Below are positions 1 to 9,908 of a stretch of 24,896 nt of DNA, piece after piece. The DNA comes from Amphimedon queenslandica. Lineage: Eukaryota; Porifera; Demospongiae; Haplosclerida; Niphatidae. A model generated the notes under the pieces. The model saw only the letters and a list, made by a program, of their open reading frames with translations. It did not search any database and was not told the DNA's origin. The DNA lies in NCBI RefSeq assembly GCF_000090795.2, contig NW_003546249.1:1-24896 (forward strand), read 5' to 3'. Every line of letters starts with the position of its first letter. Positions within the stretch are counted from its first letter, which is position 1. The position numbers and the translations under genes are program-made.

Positions 1-189
1 TGTTTCTTTACTTCTTACAATTTAATCCTATTACATTCCCATTTTTAATGTTTTCTATTTACTTGTTTCCATTCCTTTTTTCTTAAATTAATAAATTACA
101 TTCTGTTATGATTATGTGGTTAGGTTAATTATATTCATGCTAATCATGTGCGCATAAATTAAAATGGCATCAAACCACAAACCCACGCG
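1..189. other. AT-rich flank with no gene seen
   Basis: AT-rich sequence with short T and A runs. I see no coding frame, no inverted ends and no RNA gene in it. Confidence 0.5.
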
Positions 190-1290
190 GTGTCTGCAGC
201 TGGATTTTGAGTTCCATTTTGTTCTCTCCTCGCTTCTTTATGAATGCACCTTTGTGGTCCTTGACCCAAGCACAAAGGAATGATGTAAAAGCCAAATTGA
301 GCAGTTCTCTGGTTTAAAAGATTATTGTGGCGATAGAAGAAGTGTAAAAAAGAAAAAGTCTGAAGAATTTTGCAGAAATTTGAATTTTGGCCTATTCTCC
401 AAAGAAGCTCCTGCTATGTTACAGTCCACTTTAAAGGTACCAGGAGAATTGCTTAGTGAAGAAGAGCTCATCTAAGCCATTTCTAAGGCTGTACAACGTA
501 AGATAAGAGTTTTTGGAACAATAGTTTTGAAAGGAATAATGACGAACACCGAAAATTTATGATCCTCTTTTCGTCTTCGATTTATGATCTATTGCTATGT
601 GAAGTTTATAGAAAAGTTGCAGAAATGACAATGGAGAATATTAGGACTGCAACTACAGCTGTTGTGGAGTCAGATCAAAATTATGTTTACTTCCGTTTGG
701 TGGGGCAACATTGGCCAGTGTGCTTCATGGTCGTTACAGTGATGTTAAAAAAATGTAGTACTGATAGAAGGGATTGCCTTTCTGAAGAAATCAGAAGACT
801 GCAGTCCATTAATACTGAAAATAAAGGTGGCATGCCTGACTATTTAAAGTATCGAGATAAAGGCCATATGTATTCTGCCAATCCAATTTTTATACCATTC
901 TTCAGAGCAGTCGATGAGTGTATAAAGAGTGTCGTGAGTGAAAAAGGAATTGAAGAACATGGTGATAAGCTTGTATAGGTATAGTCATTTTAAAACAAGA
1001 TTTATAACTTTGATGGTACCTTTCATAGATGGCACATATACCTTTTGGTGAAACAGAAAATTTAGAAACAATATATCTTGAATAAGTGAAAAGAAAATTC
1101 ATCTGGAAACTGAAACAGTAACGCAAGCTGCAAGTAATTTTTATGACAAAATGGTATGAAAACTTTCAAATACTTGGATTCAAGATTTTATTTCATGACT
1201 GAAAGAAAAAAGTGCGTCAGGAAAAAGTCAAGCATCAGCTACTGGACAAAATCTCCGTGACAAGTTACTAACATAAATGCACAGTCTCAA
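190..1290 (+). pseudogene. Unidentified broken protein-coding sequence
   Basis: I do not recognise the family. Protein-like stretches run on + in shifting frames. About 425-545 reads with features such as PGELLSEEELI and KIRVFGTIVLKG. The longest open stretch, 559-978, includes YLKYRDKGHMYSANPIFIPF and ends EEHGDKLV. About 1091-1290 reads KKIHLETETVTQAASNFYD and then WIQDFIS, interrupted by three in-frame stops. A good splice donor (CAA then GTAAGT) starts at 1291, and a pyrimidine-rich acceptor ends at about 1357. However, sequence just past that acceptor is antisense to the P-like transposase relic, so the intron may be chance. Charged, helix-rich composition and frame switching suggest an old gene or transposon accessory gene. 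No known motif anchors it. Confidence 0.35.
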
Positions 1291-1313
1291 GTAAGTTTGT
1301 AATGTTTTTAGTT

Positions 1314-1476
1314 TCAAAGATAAGCTTTAATCAATTTTTTATTATAATCTTTTTCAGTTAATGGTAGAGATGGCATTGCTAACTCGCTATTCCTATAATC
1401 TTTACCACTGTGATGAGTTAAAGTAACGTTCTTTTGATAAGTGAAGCACCTCGGCTGTAGGAGTAGTTTGCAGCAT
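1314..1476 (-). pseudogene. 3' end of P-like transposase, cut off by the hAT insertion
   Basis: Read on -, the segment gives the C-terminal part of a P-superfamily/THAP9-like transposase: a short stretch starting DAANYSYSRGAS, then after a frameshift the family-typical THHSGKDYRNSELAMPSLPL, ending at a stop near 1314. It continues the reading that breaks at 3678 (…SAGGKL). Removing the hAT element plus one copy of its 8-bp duplication restores the frame across the junction (GGKL followed by DAANY). That is strong evidence that the two pieces were once one gene. The single-base-scale frameshift near 1415-1430 shows later decay. Confidence 0.75.
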
Positions 1477-1484
1477 CTAATTTC
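1477..1484. repeat. Left target-site duplication of hAT (CTAATTTC)
   Basis: The 8-mer CTAATTTC directly precedes the hAT end and recurs exactly at 3670-3677 directly after the other end. Eight bases is the duplication length typical of hAT elements. Confidence 0.85.
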
Positions 1485-3669
1485 TAGTGCCGGTCTATAG
1501 TATCGATAGTGATCACTATCGTGATAGTACAGTACTATCACTATCGCAATAAATGCTTAAACATGGAATACCAAGTGGCATATGTAATGTGTATGCACAC
1601 TGTATAAACATGTGCTTGCTTAGGATTAATTAAAACAGCAGATCGTTTCTTGTTCCCTTCCAAAATGACATCTGCTGGCACCTAGTGGTGCTACCAGAAA
1701 AGTTTGGGATTATTTTGGGTTTTTTACAAGAGATGGTAAGTAATGAAGCCACGTAATAAATGAAAAATTTAGGTAAATTTAAATTTAAGTTACTTTATTC
1801 AACCGGATAAAAAAGAAAGAAAACAAGGACATTGCAAGCTTTGCTCTAAAGTATTGAAATATTGTCGGAACACCAACAGTATGAGGTTTAATGTACAGTC
1901 CAGCCACAGATTCGAAAAAAAGAAAGAAAAACCAGTGACTAAAAATCAAACTATACAGAACATGCTTACACACACAACACCACTGCTATGAAACTGCTCT
2001 TGATGGAATACCATTACACAGTCGATCTGTTACTTTCTAGCTAAGGACATGCAACCAATAGACACTGTTAATGACATTGGTTTTCAATCGATGATTAAAA
2101 AGTTTGAGCCATGCTACACTATACCAGACAGGAAAACCTTTTCGGTGACCTATTTGCCTCAGATGTATGATACTAAGAAGAAACGCATCAGCAACCTCAA
2201 TTTTTCAGCTTCATTGTACTCATGTACCACAGACATTTGGATGTCTCGAGCTCAACATGCATACATTAGTTTGACTATTCATTACCTTGCTGGAGATTTC
2301 ACTTTGCATAGCCGCTTACTGGAATCCAATGAATTTCCAGACTCTCATTCAGGAGTGAATATTGCTCAAGAGCTCACCCAGAATCTTAAGGAGTGTGGCC
2401 TCACTATGGATAAGCTAGTTTCATTTACTACTAATAATGCCAGGAAGAACTGGAATGCATACGAATGCCATGTTTCAGCCATTGTTTAAACTTGCCTGTG
2501 GAAAAGGCCTGCTCCATTGCTGAAATGTGCAGTCATTGCTTGATGGCATAGTTTGGTCACTCACTTCCACCATTCTTCCAAGGATACAAACATCTTGAAG
2601 CAAAAGCAAACAGACTTGCATATTAAGGAGCACAACTTAATTTAGGATGTTACAACGAGGTGGAATTCCTCGTACTATATGACTGCTACAGTAGTAGAGC
2701 AATAGCAGCCATTATGTGCAGCATTACTTGAGGTTAAACGGGCTGATCTTTTCCCCTCAGATGACAAATTTATAGCAATGGATGTCTACTTAGATGTGAT
2801 GAAGCTTTGGTTACTACTACAGAAGCCAAAAAATTGTTGACAATTTCAACACTCAGACTACTTCTTCATAAACTCTTGAAATCGCATCTCATTGAAGAAT
2901 CAAGTGACTTGAGTTTACTAAATAAAATAAAATCAGAAATGAATAACAACCCCAGCTCTCGATGCACTGATAACTTCTATAACTTTCCAAGGCAGTATTC
3001 CCTGATCCACATTTCAAGAACCATCCTTTTCTGTCACCCAATCAACTGCATGACCTTATTTGACAAGAGGCTGTACAAATAGCTGAACCGAATCAATCAG
3101 CAGTGGACGAGATCGAAATTGAGACTCACAGTGCAGCAGAAATGCCTCCTTCAACAAAGAAAGCAAAAGGTGAATGGGAATTTTTTAAATTAATATGTGA
3201 TGTAATGCATGCAGAATCAGATGTATCACAACCCACCTTATCTCGTCAGCAAAAATCAGCTGCAAAAGTTGTAATTTATTAATCGGAGCCAGAGACAACT
3301 GAAAACCCATTGCTGTGGTAGAAACTGAACAGTTTTTGGTATTCCATGTTGTCTATTTTGGCTAAGAAATATCTGGCAATACCAGGTACTTCTTTGCCAT
3401 CAGAGAGAGGTTTCAGTGCTGCTGGCCATATTGTTAACAAAAAAAAGGCATGTCTTTAACCAGCTTCAGTCAATATAGTAGTTTTTTTGTTAAAGAATCT
3501 CTCTTAAGTGAACATTGTAAATTGATACAAACAAATATCTCTTACGTTTTTAGTCATGTCATGCTCTTTTATAATTTGAAATATTGTTGACACGTAAATA
3601 TCGCGATAATATTAACAATAGAGATAGTTTTGTGACTCTCGATCGTAGTAGTACTATTGCCCAGTACTA
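1485..3669 (+). mobile_element. hAT DNA transposon, 2185 bp, decayed
   Basis: The element is bounded by an exact 8-bp direct repeat and by imperfect terminal inverted repeats. The left end begins TAGTGCCGGTCTATAGTA. The right end, read inward on -, begins TAGTACTGGGCAATAGTA, matching 14 of 18 positions, with the TAGTG-type start known in hAT ends. Subterminal regions carry repeated ACTATCG/CGATAGT words, including two adjacent palindromes (1504-1521 and 1521-1541). Inside is a BED-finger hAT transposase relic on +. The element sits inside the P-like transposase gene on the opposite strand. It cannot be autonomous because its gene is broken in several places. Confidence 0.88.
1764..3510 (+). 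pseudogene. hAT transposase (BED finger, ZBED-like), broken
   Basis: Domains appear in the right order but in several frames. A BED zinc finger lies at about 1785-1910, with CKLC at 1833-1844, the NTNSM region, and a His near 1905; the final H-x-H spacing is degraded. The catalytic N part is at 2049-2489, with TTDIWMS carrying the first Asp at 2232-2234. The usual TTDNA block reads TTNNA at about 2427-2441, so the second catalytic Asp is Asn. A frame at 2490-2800 is badly broken but still shows a hAT-type TRWNSSY block. The helical region lies at 2807-3082. The C-terminal dimerisation region is at 3301-3500, with LLW, KKYLAIP and SERGFSAAG. A TAG at 3319-3321 replaces a Trp codon. The family is clear; activity is ruled out by stops, frameshifts and the Asp change. 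Confidence 0.85.
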
Positions 3670-3677
3670 CTAATTTC
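3670..3677. repeat. Right target-site duplication of hAT (CTAATTTC)
   Basis: An exact copy of 1477-1484, directly outside the right inverted repeat of the hAT element. On - it falls within codons of the P-like transposase (…GGKL). Confidence 0.85.
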
Positions 3678-5335
3678 CCACCTGCACTATATTTAAACTG
3701 GCTAAACAATGACTCAACTGCAGATCCTGTAATTCTGATGGGTACCATGTAGTAGCCTGGGTATTTTTTTAAGAAAATATTTAAGAAAGGGATTAAAATC
3801 ATAGACATCAATCCGCAAAAGATCAAAAGCTATTATAAAATGATGGAGAATAAGTAAATGATTTAATGTAAATAAATAATTAGTTATTTAATTTGCCAAG
3901 ATAAGAAAATTTTTTGAGCATTGTTGCTTATTTGGAAACTTGGATCTAAAATTGAATTAGTCAATAAATTACAACCATGGCATGTATATACCATTTTCTC
4001 ATATCTGATCAAACCATGAAGCAAAGAAGCTGTACCCAACATTAATAGATTTTAGGACCTTTGATTCAATGCTACAAATTCTTCCATGACTTAAAAACAC
4101 ATTTTCAAACAAGTTGTTGCATGCTTCCAAATAAGATAAAACTGCCTTTGATCCGTCTGCAATGCTCCCTTCATTTCTATGCACAAATTGGAATGTTTCA
4201 GATAGCATATTATCTTTTTATAACGTAAATACAAGTGCTTGTAGCCTTGTGTTAGATTACTAAAACTGACCTGCATGACTTTACCTGGTGTGACGTTTAG
4301 TTTTGTCCATGCATCTCGTATGACATGACTCTCAGCATAGGAACCATGCATGTCAACTCTTTGCTCATTCTTTGACACTCACTCTGAAACGTCATAGACA
4401 GTGAATTTCAACCAAAATTAACATCATCAATAACAAAAGCTTTGGTACCATGAGGCTTGGATGAAACGAGAGCATTGATCATAATCTTCAGTTAAATGAA
4501 AGAAATTTAAATAGAAATAAAAAAAAAATGCCAAAGATGTATTTACTTCATGAGTCGGACATATAATAAATCGGATTAAATGGATTGAATGGATTCATCA
4601 TAACAGGTTCAACTGCATACGGATGTATTTCATCTTTAATAAGGCAATTAACATAGGCAGCAGCTCAATGCTGACTAACCTTTCAAAGAGGATATACACC
4701 TGATGTTCCATGGCTAGCTTTAATGAGGGACAAATTGCTAGAAACACCATCACAAACTAGCAGTGACGTAGATAAACAATGCAATTGAAACAATTTCACA
4801 GTTTCTAGGACACAAGAAAGGGTGAATTTGCAGTCCACAGTGCCACTGCTGGTAAAATACGGACCAACTGTGTCAAAATTACTCGTGAGGTCTCTCCAAA
4901 GGAACTGAAGTATGTGGTTGTTCCAAGATGGAATATCACCCTCATGTGTCTGAAAGATATAGCAAAGTGAAGACATTTTTTCCTTCCTCATACTTAAACC
5001 AATCAACTTTTGACTCCTGCTATTCCACATAAATCAATTAATGACTTTGACCTCATCAAAAATTAATAAGCCATCATTCTTTGATGACTCCTTCTTTCCT
5101 TCTAATTTTAATCTCTGACAATGTAGCACAAATTGTGCTAGCTGCTTCTCTATACAGGCACCAGATTCATGAAGAAATGCTCCTGTGTATGCTTGCAGAG
5201 TCAAATGACAAGGAAGTTGTAGGATAGCAAATGACTCCAATGCCTCATATGCTGCTGGAGATTGAGTATATACTGTCAAAGCTATGTTATAAGACAAGCC
5301 ATTACAGACAGAAAAGACCCATCTAGTAATGGTTA
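3678..5335 (-). pseudogene. P-superfamily (THAP9-like) transposase, main part, broken
   Basis: Read on - from 5335, blocks of the family's RNase-H-like transposase follow in order. RWVFSVCNGLS, QSPAAYEALESFAILQLP and LLIFDEVKV (first Asp, 5055-5057) come first. After a frameshift come WNSRSQKLIG, LQFLWRDLTS, VGPYFTSSGT and LLVCDGVSSNLSLIK (second Asp, 4749-4751). Then RDAWTKLNVTPGKVMQ (about 4310-4260), a segment with LSYLEACNNLFE and FLSHGRI (about 4155-4060), and YPGYYMVPIRITGSAVESLF with a Glu at 3713-3715 that fits the third acidic residue. All three acidic positions survive although the frame is broken at least three times. The THAP DNA-binding N terminus is not seen; coding similarity fades about 45 bp before the MULE end at 5380. 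The C terminus continues at 1476-1314 beyond the hAT. Confidence 0.82.
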
Positions 5336-5379
5336 ATTTGCGGAAGTATCCGGTGTTGCTTCAAAATAACACTGGAAGC

Positions 5380-5418
5380 TAGTGATACCGTTAATATTGG
5401 CAATGTTGGTAATCAGTG
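5380..5418 (+). repeat. Left end cap of the MULE terminal inverted repeat
   Basis: About 39 bases that recur inverted at 12620-12658 with one internal mismatch (G versus A in ACCGTTAA / ACCATTAA). The cap ends in GGTAATCAGT, and variants of that word recur inside the arrays near 5700, 5858 and 6257, so the cap is related to the tandem units. Confidence 0.8.
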
Positions 5419-6565
5419 CAGGTAATGCCAGTAATGCAGGTAATGCTGGTAATGCTACTAATGTAGGTAATGCTAGTAATGCAGGTAATGCAAGTAATGC
5501 AAGTAATGCAGGTAATGCTAGTAATGCAGGTAATGCTGATGATGCTAGTAATGCTGGTAATGCAGGTAATACTAGTAATGCTGGTAATGCTAGTAATGCA
5601 GGTAATGCTGGTGATGCTAGTAATGCTGGTAATGCAGGTAATACTAGTAATGCTGGTAATGCTAGTAATGCAGGTAATATTGGTAATGCTGGTAATCTTG
5701 GTAATCAGTGCTAGTAATGCAGGTAATGCAAGTAAAGCTGGTAAAGTACGTTATATTAGTAGCACTGGTAATGCAGGTGATGCTAGTAATGCTGGTAATC
5801 CTAGTAATGCAGGTAATGCTAGTAATGCAGGCAATGCTAGTGATGCTGGTAATCTTTGTAATCAGTGCTGGTAATGCAGGTAATGCTAGTAATGCTAGTA
5901 ATGCTGGTAATGCATGTAATGCAGGTAATGCTGGTAATGCACGTAATGCTTGTACTGCTAGTAATGCAGGTAATGCTGGTATGCTAGTAATGCAGGTAAT
6001 GCTAGTAATGCAGGTAATGCTAGTAATGCAGGTAATGCTGATGATGCTAGTAATGCTGGTAATGCAGGTAATACTAGTAATGCTGGTAATGCTAGTAATG
6101 CAGGTAATGCTGGTGATGCTAGTAATGCTGGTAATGCAGGTAATACTAGTAATGCTGGTAATGCTAGTAATGCAGGTAATTCTAGTAATGTAGGTAATGC
6201 TAGTAATGCAGGTAATGCTACTAATGCAGGTAATATTGGTAATGCTGGTAATCTTGGTAATCAGTGCTGGTAATGCAGGTAATGCTAGTAATGCTAGTAA
6301 TGCTGGTAATGCATGTAATGAAGGTAATGCTGGTAATGCACGTAATGCTTTTACTGCTAGTAATGAAGGTAATGCTGGTATGCTAGTAATGCAGGTAATG
6401 CTAGTAATGCAGGTAATGCTAGAAATGCAGGTAATGCTAGAAATGCAGGTAATACTAGTAATGCTAGTAATGCAGGTAATGCTAGTAATGCAGGTAGTGC
6501 TGGTAATGCTAGTAATGCAGGTAATGCTGGTAATACAGGTAATGCTGGTAATGCTGTCGTAATAC
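5390..6565 (+). repeat. Left minisatellite array (9-bp submonomers, 18-bp unit)
   Basis: Tandem repeat of 9-bp submonomers GGTAATGCT, AGTAATGCA and variants, usually paired as AGTAATGCAGGTAATGCT. Longer blocks are duplicated: one starting near 5532 (GCTGATGATGCTAG) recurs near 6034, and one starting near 5861 (ATCAGTGCTG) recurs near 6260, 399 bases later. Divergence between copies is low. Because the unit is a multiple of three with few stops, several frames read open for over 100 codons as Asn/Ala/Gly/Ser or Met/Val/Leu repeats. I treat these as by-products, not genes. Confidence 0.92.
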
Positions 6566-6885
6566 TAGTAATGTGGGTGATGCTGTATAATGATAGTGAT
6601 CAATACTAAACTTATTACTACACTTTTATACATTTTGCTAATTAATTTTTAAATGTTTTATAAGGACAATAAAGGAATAATTACAGGTTCACCATAAAGT
6701 GGTATGAAATACCAGACTTTAATTCAAATAATATTTGTACAAATTTTCATCTATTATTATCAAGACTACTATTTTTTTTGATATCATTTTTGTGATGCAT
6801 AGTTGGTAAAAAAGGGGCAAATATTTTTCCATTCCACAAATTGTCAAAGAAATGTTTCTTCTTGAAACTATATATACCCTATATA
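6566..6885. other. MULE interior between left array and MITE; nothing identified
   Basis: The array fades out by about 6600 (variants such as GTGGGTGATGCTG). The rest is AT-rich with no supported gene or RNA. Confidence 0.4.
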
Positions 6886-7088
6886 CCGCAAAGCGGAAAA
6901 ATTTCATGGCCCAAAATTTTTGTGAATTTCGCAATTTTTCAAAACCTACGGAAATAAAATCCGCGAAAATCAATTTTATACGGTTTAAGATGGCTTAATT
7001 GTAGAAAACCACGAAAATTAAAGCCACGAAATTATTTTTAAAGAGATCCACAAAAATTTTGTGCCACGAAAATTTTTCCACTCTACTG
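6886..7088. mobile_element. MITE, about 203 bp, flanked by TA
   Basis: The left end after TA (6884-6885) reads CCGCAAAGCGGAAAAATTTC. The right end, read inward on - before TA (7089-7090), begins CAGTAGAGTGGAAAAATTTT. The arms stay alike for about 40 bases (CATGGCCCAAAATTTTTGTG against CGTGGCACAAAATTTTTGTG). There is no coding capacity. TA target sites point to Tc1/mariner-type mobilisation. The same family occurs at 18134-18369. Confidence 0.7.
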
Positions 7089-7738
7089 TAGTGGTGTTGC
7101 TTGTCAAAAATTATAGCATTTACTCACTTGTCATTCTAATAATTATCATTAATTTGACCTTTTTTATTCGTAATGTCTTTTTTTCACTTTAGGGAGGAAA
7201 GAGAAAGTTGGTGCCTGTGTAGTGCTATTATTGACCACAGTGACAGTTGTAGAGACATCTCTCTCTTTAGGTGTAACAACACAAAGCATACCATAAAAGG
7301 AGAAACCTATCTTTAAATAAAACACCTGTTCTATAAAGATCTTTAATACATATGTTTCATGCTGAGTTATTAAACCATGCACCATCAACATCTCTAATCC
7401 AATATATCCTTTTCACTGATTTTATGTTTTTTACATTATCATTATTTTTAATAATTTGTTATTTAATATTACATGAACAATACTTAGTAAACACCAATAG
7501 TTTTTAATAATAGTAATATTGATGATAATAATAACAATTATGACAATAATGATAGTAATGATAATGATAAGTTTCAATAATAATCAATAACAATAAATAA
7601 GAAGAATAACAACAATAATAATGACAACAATAATAATAGCATGGACAGGGGAAGAAAGAGGGAGAAAGGAGAAGAAAGGAAAGGCTTAAATTCTTAAAGA
7701 AAAGATAATTTGGAACTGTATGTTTAATTGTGTTATAT
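7089..7738. other. MULE 3' interior; no confident gene
   Basis: Downstream of the transposase stop on -. The complement of 7290-7164 reads a plausible short C-terminal peptide (TQAPTFSFLPKVKKRHYE then stop), but nothing links it to a gene. About 7500-7630 is low-complexity AAT/GAT-rich sequence, and 7640-7682 is a purine-only-like tract of GGA/GAAA. Confidence 0.4.
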
Positions 7739-9908
7739 TTACTTTGAGCAATCTTGACAAATGGTATTTGCTAAGCTGTTTTAAGTAAATTAGTGCATTC
7801 TTTGTGTACCCACAGTCTGCATCTTGTACACTCCATTGAATCAACATTTTTAGTAGAGGACTAATGATCTACTTCATGGCAAACTCTACAAACTGTTGAT
7901 TCCATTTCTTTGAGCTGTTCCCTAATAGATTGTTTATGGTCGAGAGTTGGCTTGGAAGCGGTGAGTGCCGTCAGCCTTTTCCTCTTTGTAGTCTGAAAAC
8001 TTCATTGAGGGACAATTTTTGCATTAGTAGCAGGTCGTTTTCTAATTGAAAAGGCTACTAAAACTTTTATTTTTGCTTCCAGGATTGTATTGCATGATTT
8101 TAGATAAGAGTTTGCCTCCCCTAATTTAAATTCATCATCAACAATTAAAGCAAAACATTTAACTTTGTCAATATTCTTTTAAAATTCATCTTTAGAATAC
8201 TTTTCTTAGTAGATTCTTTAAAGTAGGAGCTAATTGACTTTGACTCAACAACAGGAGTGGGGCTGCCAATGGAATCCTTGCTGGGCACATTTGGAACAAA
8301 GTCACTTACTCCACTAACTGGTGGCAATGTAATAACGACTTCACAGTCAGTTGCAGCAGCATGCCATAAAACGGTACCCAGTACTAGTTGCAATACATGT
8401 ATTTGCTTGCATATTGTGACACAGGGCAACATCCAAAAAGGTACAACTAAATGCATGAATACATACATTGCATTCATCACACATTAATGGGCAACAATCA
8501 CATATCTTCACTTTTACAACATCATAATAACTTTCGTTTCTTTCGAACCTCACCTTCCACTTTCCTTCCTCTTCGCAATTCAGTACAAGTTCATGATTGT
8601 TACCTGTGCTAACCATTCCACATGCAGTAGAATGCCTCCTTTTGATCCTTTCTTACGATGCGTCACTTTTCCAACCTTGTCTTTTCTCAATTAATTAAAT
8701 ATTACATCTCTATTGATCTTAATTAAAGTGAAAAGAAGGTAATCTATTCTGTGATTTTGTTTGTGTTCAAAGTAAACCATTTTCACAACTCTGTGGATGA
8801 CTTTAGTACTATGTTTGCGTTGACTGGAGTTTGGATAAGATGACAGCATGCCCACTGCTCCACACAATTAACATATTGTAATACAAAATAACTATGAAAT
8901 CGTGAAAATGTAGATTCAAAAAAGCTAAGGGCTTTTCATAGAAGACTATGAAATGTTGCTTGATCCAGCTCTGTTAGCAGAACTTTGAGCATGTAGTACA
9001 AATTAATCTTTTCACTACTGTTGCCAATGTGTTCCTGAATACCCTTCACCCCGCTCTGTCTCCATGCCACATGCGCAATAGCTTTTGTCGAACCTTCCCA
9101 AAAACGCCAATCTAGGCATTAGAGTATGCTTAAGCATCGTCAGACTTAAATAAATTTGTGTGGTTTGAAAAACTGTGTCAGTGTACATGAATCTTCTTTG
9201 CTTGAGATAGCCAATGCCACTGGAACTCCCTCACCATAGCTGTCTATAACCATAACAGTAATCAATAGAAAGTTGAAAATGTTGCTGCTGTGAGTTTCAT
9301 CAATACAAATGACATCATTGCCAAATTGTTTCATCATATCCCTCTGAAACTCAGACTGAATGCAGGGCAAAAAGCATTCTTTTGGTATGTCATCAATTTC
9401 TTCCACAAACTCACCCTGAGGTTTAAAGGCCAATATTGCATTGTAACCATTCTCTGTTTCCCTTAACTCTGCTACCCACATTGCTGTACTTGTGCTGTCG
9501 TTGGTATGTTTGTGAATATTATGCAAGTTGCTGATATCCTGGCGTACCATTAAATGTGTACGTATTATATGCTTTTCCGAAGATGCGTCCCTTATGTTGT
9601 CCATGATTCTGGTCACAGAGACACCTTGTAGCTGCACTGTAATTTGTGTTTTTATGTCCTCAAGAATAGGAAGATGACACATCAAATGCATGTCCGGTGT
9701 GAGATGGAATGTAAGTGATAGTACATGAACTACTTTTAATGCATTCCTCAACGGTTATACGTGACAAACAAGTCCCATCAATTTTTGAAGACTGCTGGCA
9801 TTTCATGCTTCTCTCTCCCTGGCCCTTTCCTGTACAAAAACCTGACCTGTTGCAATAATAATGATGACATATAGTGCTAGTTATATTTGTCCACTGTGCC
9901 AAACCCAA
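7739..9908 (-). pseudogene. MULE transposase with FAR1/FLYWCH-like, SWIM and PHD fingers, broken
   Basis: Read on -. The N-terminal zinc-binding region (about 9870-9760) has CHHYYCNRSGF and SSKIDGTC. After a frameshift near 9680 the MULE core follows: QLQGVSVTRIMDNIRD, then FGNDVICIDETHSSN (first Asp, 9299-9301) and GEGVPVALAISSKED. After another shift comes SDDA (9133-9144, second Asp) with FGKVRQKLLRMWH. Then EQWACCHLIQTPVNANIVLK, where the expected VES motif has Lys for Glu (AAG, 8801-8803), and VYFEHKQNHRID. A SWIM-type finger spans about 8480-8397 (CDECNVCIHAFSC; TICKQIH across a frameshift, with Gln where His is common). The end is a C4HC3 PHD-like finger: CRVC (7890-7879), CTRCRLWVHKEC (about 7832-7797), ICQDCSK and stop (7739). 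At least four frameshifts plus stops. It would bind and cut the element's ends; now inactive. Confidence 0.82.

Noticed and set aside
1291..1357. 67-nt intron on + (GTAAGT to TTTTTCAG)
   Set aside because: The sequence right after the acceptor is antisense to the conserved tail of the P-like transposase, so no exon on + is supported there; the splice-like words are probably chance.
5382..6562. Several long open frames of Asn/Ala/Gly/Ser or Met/Val/Leu repeats on +
   Set aside because: The 9-bp unit is a multiple of three and lacks stops in several frames at once. Overlapping frames are equally open and the inverted copy at the other element end behaves the same, so this is a repeat by-product, not a structural protein.
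5390..6565. CRISPR-like array
   Set aside because: There are no unique spacers between repeats; units are directly adjacent and grade into each other. The surrounding genes are eukaryotic transposons.
9660..9908. A separate small gene next to the MULE transposase
   Set aside because: Its residues (YYCNRSGF, SSKIDGTC) fit the N-terminal finger of the same transposase, separated only by a frameshift near 9680.
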